This document shows positions 57,587 through 64,000 of a stretch of DNA of 64,000 nucleotides, piece by piece. A program made the position numbers and the translations under genes. The notes beneath the pieces were generated by a model. It was not told the origin of the DNA and searched no databases. It worked only from the letters and a program-made list of their open reading frames with translations. Numbering within the stretch: the first letter of the stretch is position 1; every line of letters starts with the position of its first letter. Source of the stretch: Thuidium tamariscinum (lineage: Eukaryota > Streptophyta > Bryopsida > Hypnales > Thuidiaceae); contig OX344750.2 of NCBI GenBank assembly GCA_947034885.2, positions 39,542,821 through 39,606,820 of the forward strand, read 5' to 3'.

Positions 57587-58971
57587 AGGTCATTACAAGG
57601 AACATTTGTCCTTTTACATGTTTTTTGGGTCTTAGGCAATTTATTTTTTGTTCAATTTTTTTTGTGTTTTGTGCTTATTTGACATGATTTTGGAATAATG
57701 GTACATGTGGTAATTTTTTCAAACTTCTTAAAATTATTTTAAAATTTTAAAATTTTCTTCAATTGCATGTATACCTTTTTGAGGTCTTTAATACTATTTC
57801 TCATCCAAAATGCAAACTTCAAGGATGCAAAATTGGGACAAAAAGACTCCTTCTAAAATTATACAAATGTGTAAATAGAATTTTTTTTATATAATAAAGT
57901 ATCCACCTTCTACATGTGTTCAAAGTGCACTAGTTTTGCGTATGTGTAGAGGATAATTTTGGTTTTTTTTCCATCAATTCTTTTTACTATTATACAATAA
58001 TCAAATTCCAAAGTATTCATTTTTTTTGCATTTTTCATCAATTTTTTTTGTGCATAACTTTAGAGATAAATTTTTGCCAAGCTTAAATTTTCACACATAC
58101 TATTTTGAATGCTTTAAAAATTATCTATATATTATTTCATAATTATTTTAAATTTTAATTTCAAATCAGAGATACTCTAGAACTTAGGTTGTTTTGAATC
58201 CAAAGTGGCAAGTGTTTCTTGCAAGGATGATTGCAAGAAACACTTCACGTTTTTGGCTCAAAAAGTTGTTTTTGGATATAGTACTGCAGTACTACGCGAT
58301 CCTGACAGACAACGTGTTTGACGCGCACCTACAAATCTCAATTGTTGATTTTGCACGCCTATAGATCTGGACCATCATTGTAGTACTATCCAGTACTATT
58401 GACTACTACAAGTACTTCACAAGCCACATGGAACAAAAAATAGCAGAAAAAGGATCTATGGATCTTTTTATTTTTAATAATTAAAAAAAAAATCAAAAAA
58501 TTATTTTAAAAAGAACCCATTTTTCTAAACAAAATTGAACTCATATTGCAACAAAAAGATTCTCTAAATTTTTTTCCCCTCTTTGTAGCATTTATGCAAA
58601 GGAAGGTCACTTTGATCCCATGTAGGACAATAGACATTTTACTAATTTTATAAAAACTAATCTTCAATCCTTAAAATGTTAGTAGACCTCCAACTTGTCC
58701 AATTTGTGGCTTCAAATTCGGATTTTTGAGTCAAAAATAGGACTAAAAACCTCCAAAATGGCCAAGGCAGACAACCAATCGGGGGCAATTTTAAAATAGT
58801 AAAATAATTTTTTCTAAATTGAAAAATATATAAAAAAATTTTGTGCATCTTTGTTCCAAATTTCAAGTTGATAGGGCAAAATATGCAAACGTTATGAGCA
58901 AAAAACTACCCATTGGAGGTCAAGGGGACAAGAAATAGGACAAGTGTTTCTTGCAATCACCTGCAACTATA
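57587..58971. mobile_element. Old GGGTGATTGC-family element interrupted by a younger relative
   Basis: Left end AGGTCATTACAAGGAACATT (decayed). The right terminus AAGTGTTTCTTGCAA is cut at 58224 by the element at 58225-58962 and continues as CTATAG. Right border approximate. Confidence 0.65.
58225..58962. mobile_element. GGGTGATTGC-family transposon, GCAA duplication
   Basis: 738 bp, ends GGATGATTGCAAGAAACACT and CAAGTGTTTCTTGCAATCACC-T, flanked by GCAA (58221-58224 and 58963-58966). It is inserted in the terminal repeat of a relative. The block at about 58275-58420 is less AT-rich and contains AGTACTGCAGTACT-type palindromes not seen in the other copies. Confidence 0.88.
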
Positions 58972-59441
58972 GTACCTAATAGCAATTGAAATATATTTTC
59001 AACAAATATGAATTTGTTACAAGAAAGTTAAAGTCTATTATTGTAATAAGCCCAAAAGCTTTACAAACTTGATATCTTAAACCAACATAAAGTTCATTCA
59101 TAATCATGGTTCTAGAACTCACCTAAAATGGTCAAAATTTCTTTTTGAATTGACTAGAAGGTCTTTGTAAATTGTCACATCATCAAGGTCCTAAAATAGA
59201 ATGATTTTAGATGATTGTTGCAATAAACCAATGTTGTATTTAATGAGCTATAATCCTATATTTTAAAATGAGAAGAATGTTCCAAAGATATCATCTAAAT
59301 TAAAATATGGCAAAATCTTGCTTATTTTTTTTTAAGAAGATTGAATTGCAGATTAAACCTAAGAAGATTAAATATAAAATAATTCTTTACGCTTCAGAAC
59401 TTTAAAGAGCTCAATCTTGAAATAATATGCATTTTCACATA

Positions 59442-59910
59442 TTAATCCCTAAAGTCCCAAGGCATTTTTTAGCTTGAAAATCACTCAAAACTATCATTTC
59501 TATTGCAAGTTGCAAATTTTTTTAAGTTTTCATCTTCTTGCATGTTTGACTATAGAATCTTCCACTAGATTTATATGAAAATGTCTAGTAGAAATTTCAA
59601 AAACTTTGACCATATAGATTGCAAGATATTTGAAATTCAAATGAAGAAAATAAGTTTTTTAGCACATTTCATGACAAGATTTTTTGGCTTTGAATCTTTT
59701 TAATTAAATTTTTTTGCACTATTGAGTTTGAGGTTAAAATTTATTTAAATGAAGATTTAAGTTGACAGTTATAATTTAAAAAACAAAAAAAATTATACTT
59801 ATCACATAGAAACACCAAATTGTTAATAGGTCTATTGAATGAAACACCAAATCATTAATAGCTCTAAGGTAGAAGTACCTATTTCAAAAAAAAAAAATCC
59901 TTTAATGGAT
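59442..59910. mobile_element. TTAACCCCTAAA-family fragment
   Basis: Starts TTAATCCCTAAAGTCCCAAG and continues AAAATCACTCAAAACT-TCA, matching the left half of 47096-48004. The right half and terminus were not found. Confidence 0.6.
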
Positions 59911-60108
59911 TTATAGGCTTTATTGTGGACAACATTTAAATACACTATTTTTGAAAAAGATCCTCTATTTGTACCTTCATGTCCTATCATCTCTCTTCTT
60001 TTATTCCTTCCGGAGAAATGCCAAAGGAGGGTTGCTATTATGTGACCCTAGAAGTGTGAGCCTATGAAGATAGAAAATCTTCTATGATTATAATGTATTA
60101 ATATTATA

Positions 60109-60543
60109 AGGTAGAACCACCTATTCTTGATTAAAGACCTATACCCAACCCATACCCAACCTATAGAATACGGCTATTTCCAACCAACGTTAGAAGAGAT
60201 TTGCAATCAAAGTTTGGATTGTATTTTTTTTCCATTTTCAAGGTTGGAACTAATATGGTCATGACACATGTCCCAAAGTGTCTTAAAGTATGTGGAAAGT
60301 GCTAAGTAGGAAAGTAGTCTTGGCTATGATCTGAATTAGAAGACTCTAGACATTGGCTATGGGGTTCAATGCACTTTTTGGCTTCCAAAAATCATAGTAA
60401 TTTTAGTTTGTAGAATAAAATTACAAAAAATCTTCAATCCCTATATTTCCTATCTTTATATATGAAAAAAATTTGCATAGCTTCATACTCCTCATATTCT
60501 GTTCCAGAATTGCTTAAATAATCCAATACAAGTGGTTCTACCT
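60109..60543. mobile_element. AGGTAGAACCACC MITE, complete, TA duplication
   Basis: 435 bp, ends AGGTAGAACCACCTATTC and AAGTGGTTCTACCT, flanked by TA (60107-60108 and 60544-60545). The terminus shares its first bases with the AGGTRGGTACACC family. Confidence 0.9.
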
Positions 60544-60545
60544 TA

Positions 60546-61314
60546 GATACCTATATTATGGGTGTTTATGTTATTAGTGCCTTCAATTGTGGTAGTAGAT
60601 CTACTTATGTATATACTCAAGGCTCACATGCTCACAATTCATATTCACATACTAGTACTGTTGAGTGCTAGAGCTAACTATAATAGGTGAATCTATGAAA
60701 CCATAATGGGTACTAATGAAAAATCTTTGAATAAAATATTCATTTTCAAGATTTTTAATTGTTTTAAATTGCATTGTTTCTCATCCTTATGTTTGCACAC
60801 ACTGAGTTCAATTTTATAGTGAATTTTCCACATTTTACATGTGAAATGTTTTAGTTATTTGTTATTGGTACTTTTCTTTTTAGATGGAATTGAAATACCA
60901 TAATTCCAAAAGTAAGAATGTTTTTGCAAACAAATTTGAACTTGTCAAGGAGTTTTTTGAAAAATTATGAAAATTCCATTCATCGAAAATGATTTCTATA
61001 AGTATTTTTTTCAGAAAGATGCTTAGCTTGTCTAAAAAACAAGGCTATCCATAATTTTCTCAGTATTAGCCTAAAAGGAATGATTAAATTATTTAAATGG
61101 AGAAAAAATTATAATCTTCGAGAAAAGAGAATTTCATTAAAATACTTCAATTTCTGTATTTTTTTAATGCCTAGACTATTTTTTAGACATAGGATGGGCA
61201 TAACTCTTGCTCATGGCTAGCAATTGAAATAAAAAATTTATTTTTAGAAAGATAATAAAGTGATTTCACATCTTCAAAAAATTCAAAAAATCATGCCAAA
61301 AATTGAGGTCACAC
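60546..61314. other. AT-rich gene-less DNA
   Basis: No gene or bounded element recognised. Confidence 0.4.
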
Positions 61315-62166
61315 AAGTGATTGCAAGAAACACCTATCCTATTTTGTGTCACATGTTAAATGCAAACGTTGTTTTATGCCATAAGTATTGTGAAAATGAT
61401 ATAGTGGTTGTGAAATTTGGAATGAAGCTTCCTCAAGCATGAAAGATTTTACTTGAATTTTTACAAATTTTTCAAAAATGATAAAGTAAGGGGTATTGAA
61501 TTTTAAACTTATGTCACAATGTCACACATGTGGGTTTGGTGGTTTTTAGTACTATTGAGTACCTTTTTTGAAGAATAACATTGTGAAATTTAGTAGACTG
61601 GGTCTTCTAATAGAAACACACTTTTTTAAATGAAGGATTTCTGAAATCATGTTCCAAGTGTATTTTATATTGGCTTAAAGTGTGTATTATTTAGGTTGAA
61701 TTTAAGTTGAATTAAATTTCTTTTTATAGTTCTAGCTTTGATATTCTATCTTTGTCCTTAGTTGGCAAAAATGACCATTTTTTAAATGAATTTTAAAAAT
61801 AAATTTTCTAATTTAAGAAAATAGAAATGTAGAAGTCTCATTTTCTAATGTAAATTGTAGGATGTGACTCAAAATAGTATTCCACAATACACAAAAAGAC
61901 TCAATAGTACTACTAGAAACCTATAGTGCCTTCAATTTGTTCATGAAAACTTTTTTTATGGCAAAATTAAGTATTGCCATTCATCCTTGCTATTTACTAA
62001 TGAACATTATAAGTTTTTTGAATAGTAGATTTGAAATCCAATTGACTATTCAGATGTCATATTCTATACTCCAAATAACACTGAAGGTGATTTATAGTAC
62101 AAAAAATAAAAATATTCTAAAATAAAAAACACAAAAAATGATACAAGTGTTTCTTACAATGGCTAT
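61315..62166. mobile_element. Decayed GGGTGATTGC-family transposon
   Basis: Left AAGTGATTGCAAGAAACACC, right ACAAGTGTTTCTTACAATGG. The internal TTTTGTGTCACATG and GTCACAATGTCACA blocks fit the family. Target duplication is no longer legible. Confidence 0.7.
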
Positions 62167-62368
62167 ATAGCAAATAGTTGCACCAAAGTAGTATGTAATT
62201 TCTTTTTATGTGCACAATTGAATAAGATTCTTAATATATACAATCAATGAATTATGTTGTTTAATTCTATTAAATGTAGATTTTTCTAATATATATTTTT
62301 TAATAGCTACAATTTCATCAAAAAATAAATTCTAAATTCTATCTTCAAATCTTTAGAATAGGAATGGT

Positions 62369-63840
62369 GGGTGATTGCATGAAAGACTTGTATTATTTTT
62401 TGTCACACGTCTCATGCTGATCTGTTTTTTGACTATAACCTTTGCATTTTTGCTCCAAATCATTCAATATTTTTAGAGAAGGTACTCATGACTATCATAC
62501 ACTTTACATAATTTTTTTCATAATTTTCAAAAATATTTTGATATAAAAATAGTACTAGTCATAGAATGTCACAAATGATAATTTGGAGGTTTTTAGTACT
62601 AAGAAGTACCTTTTTTTTAATGATTTTAAGGTGAAGCTTGGATGAGATGGTCTTCTAGTAGACTTATAGCTCTCCAAGGAAGGATTTTTGAAAATAGTTA
62701 ATTTTATATGGTGTGGAAGTCTACAAAGTAAGCTTCATTCTGCTTGTATTTTAAAACATATAAAATATCATTTTGGTGGGTTTTTTGGTGAATGACCATC
62801 TCTATAAAGTTTTTGCAAATTTTCACTTTTTATTTTTTTAATTTACTTATTTTTGATATTTTTCCCTAATTAAAACATGAAAGTATGTATTTTCTTGAGG
62901 TCTAGCACTTCTCAAGTTCTCCTACTTAGAAAATTTTCCTATACAATTCCTTCTTTGGGTACCTTTGCCTTAAAGGTGTATACATAAGTCATTTTTATTT
63001 TTTATTTAAAAAAAATTAATTTTTTAATTTAATAGTACTCCAAAAAAGTCAAGAGTGCTATTGCAAAACGCAACAAATAGTACAGGGTGAATGCAAGAAA
63101 CACTTGTACTATTTTCCATCACAAGCTAATTGCTGATCTGTTTTTTGGCCATAACTTTTGCATCTTTGCTTGAAATGACTCAAGATTTATAGGGAAGGTA
63201 CTCATGTCTATCATACACCTTACATAATTTTTTCGTAATTTTAAAAAATATTTTAATACTAAAATAGTACTAGTGATTAAATGTCACAAATGAAAATTTG
63301 GAGGTTTTTAGTACTAAGGAGTAACTTTTTTTAATGATTTTAAGATGAAATTTGGATGAGATGGTCTTCTAGTAGATTTACATCTCTCCACGTGAGGGAT
63401 TTTGAAAAAAGTTATTTTTATGTGGTGTGGAAGTCTACAAAGTGAGCTTCTTTCTGCTTGAATTTTGAAACATATAAAATATTATTTTGGTGTGTTTTTT
63501 GGTGAATGAACATCTCCATAGAGTTGTTGCAAATGGCCACTTTTTATTTTTGTATTTACTTATTTTTACTATTTTTCCCGAATTAGAACATGAAGGTATG
63601 TATTTTCTTGAGGTTTGGCGCTTTTTAAATTCTCCTATTTAGAGAATTTTTCTATCAATTTCCTTCGGTGAAAACCTTCATCTTAGAGGTCTATACATTG
63701 TTCATATTTTTCAAATTTTTTTCAAATTAATTTTCTAATTTTAAAGTACTCTAGAAAAAGTCATTAGTACTGTAGTAAAACGCAACAAATAGTACAGGTG
63801 TTTCTTGCATTCACCCTACAAGTCTTTCGTGCAATCACCC
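62369..63840. mobile_element. GGGTGATTGC-family transposon (outer), TGGT duplication
   Basis: Ends GGGTGATTGCATGAAAGACT and AGTCTTTCGTGCAATCACCC, flanked by TGGT (62365-62368 and 63841-63844). After removal of the inner element and one TACA it is 736 bp, in line with its relatives. Confidence 0.93.
63085..63816. mobile_element. GGGTGATTGC-family transposon (inner), TACA duplication
   Basis: 732 bp, ends GGGTGAATGCAAGAAACACT and AGGTGTTTCTTGCATTCACCC, flanked by TACA (63081-63084 and 63817-63820). It is inserted in the right terminal repeat of the outer element and is similar to it over its whole length. Confidence 0.94.
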
Positions 63841-64000
63841 TGGTACATTGAATAAATTGTACTCTTGAACCCCTAACATTCAAGTGTAGCATATTTTTAA
63901 AAATCAATACTTCTTACAAATTTAATTTTATAAAATAACAAATATATTGAATAAAGTTTGAAATGTTCATATTTACCTTGATTATGAACTTTAGCTTCAG

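Overview
The window is nuclear DNA of a land plant. It is strongly AT-rich and packed with short non-autonomous DNA transposons. I can support one protein-coding gene: a three-exon R2R3-MYB transcription factor on the + strand (34855-37574). Its R2 and R3 repeats and its C-terminal IDFLGVG motif match plant MYB subgroup 21 (the Arabidopsis MYB52/54/56/105/117 group). The long gene-poor flanks and the unusual repeat families would suit a seed-free plant, but the sequence does not fix the lineage. No tRNA, rRNA, CRISPR array, LTR element or intact transposase gene was seen.

Layout. 1-28.6 kb: AT-rich repeat sea with Helitron remnants, foldback elements and several families of inverted-repeat MITEs. 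28.6-30.5 kb: a GC-richer island followed by one GAGCATCCCC MITE nested in another. 30.5-33.2 kb: MITEs, including one whose interior is a minisatellite. 33.2-37.6 kb: the MYB locus, with a GC-rich upstream region, a TATA-like box, a long leader, three exons and two introns. 37.6-43.6 kb: moderate-GC, apparently unique intergenic DNA. 43.6-64 kb: AT-rich repeats again, broken by GC-richer islands at 45.7-46.8 and 54.0-56.1 kb.

The most interesting host-gene signal is a 20-nt site, 30 nt upstream of the MYB start codon, that matches the classical miR156 target site of SPL genes at 19 of 20 positions. miR156 control of a subgroup-21 MYB is not something I know to be established, so this is a testable candidate.

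The mobile DNA is well resolved by internal comparison. A Helitron (1442-1835) can be matched to its own empty site in a paralogous repeat (18.66 kb), giving exact A|T insertion with TC and CTAG ends. A 0.72-0.74-kb family with GGGTGATTGC termini makes clean 4-bp target duplications at five of five well-preserved insertions; two of them sit in the terminal repeat of a relative. Two further families share AGGTRG termini and TA duplications. Others carry 3-bp duplications (CACTA-like and GAGCATC types). Several nested insertions allow relative dating. All coordinates and pairings were read by eye; element borders marked approximate should be treated so.
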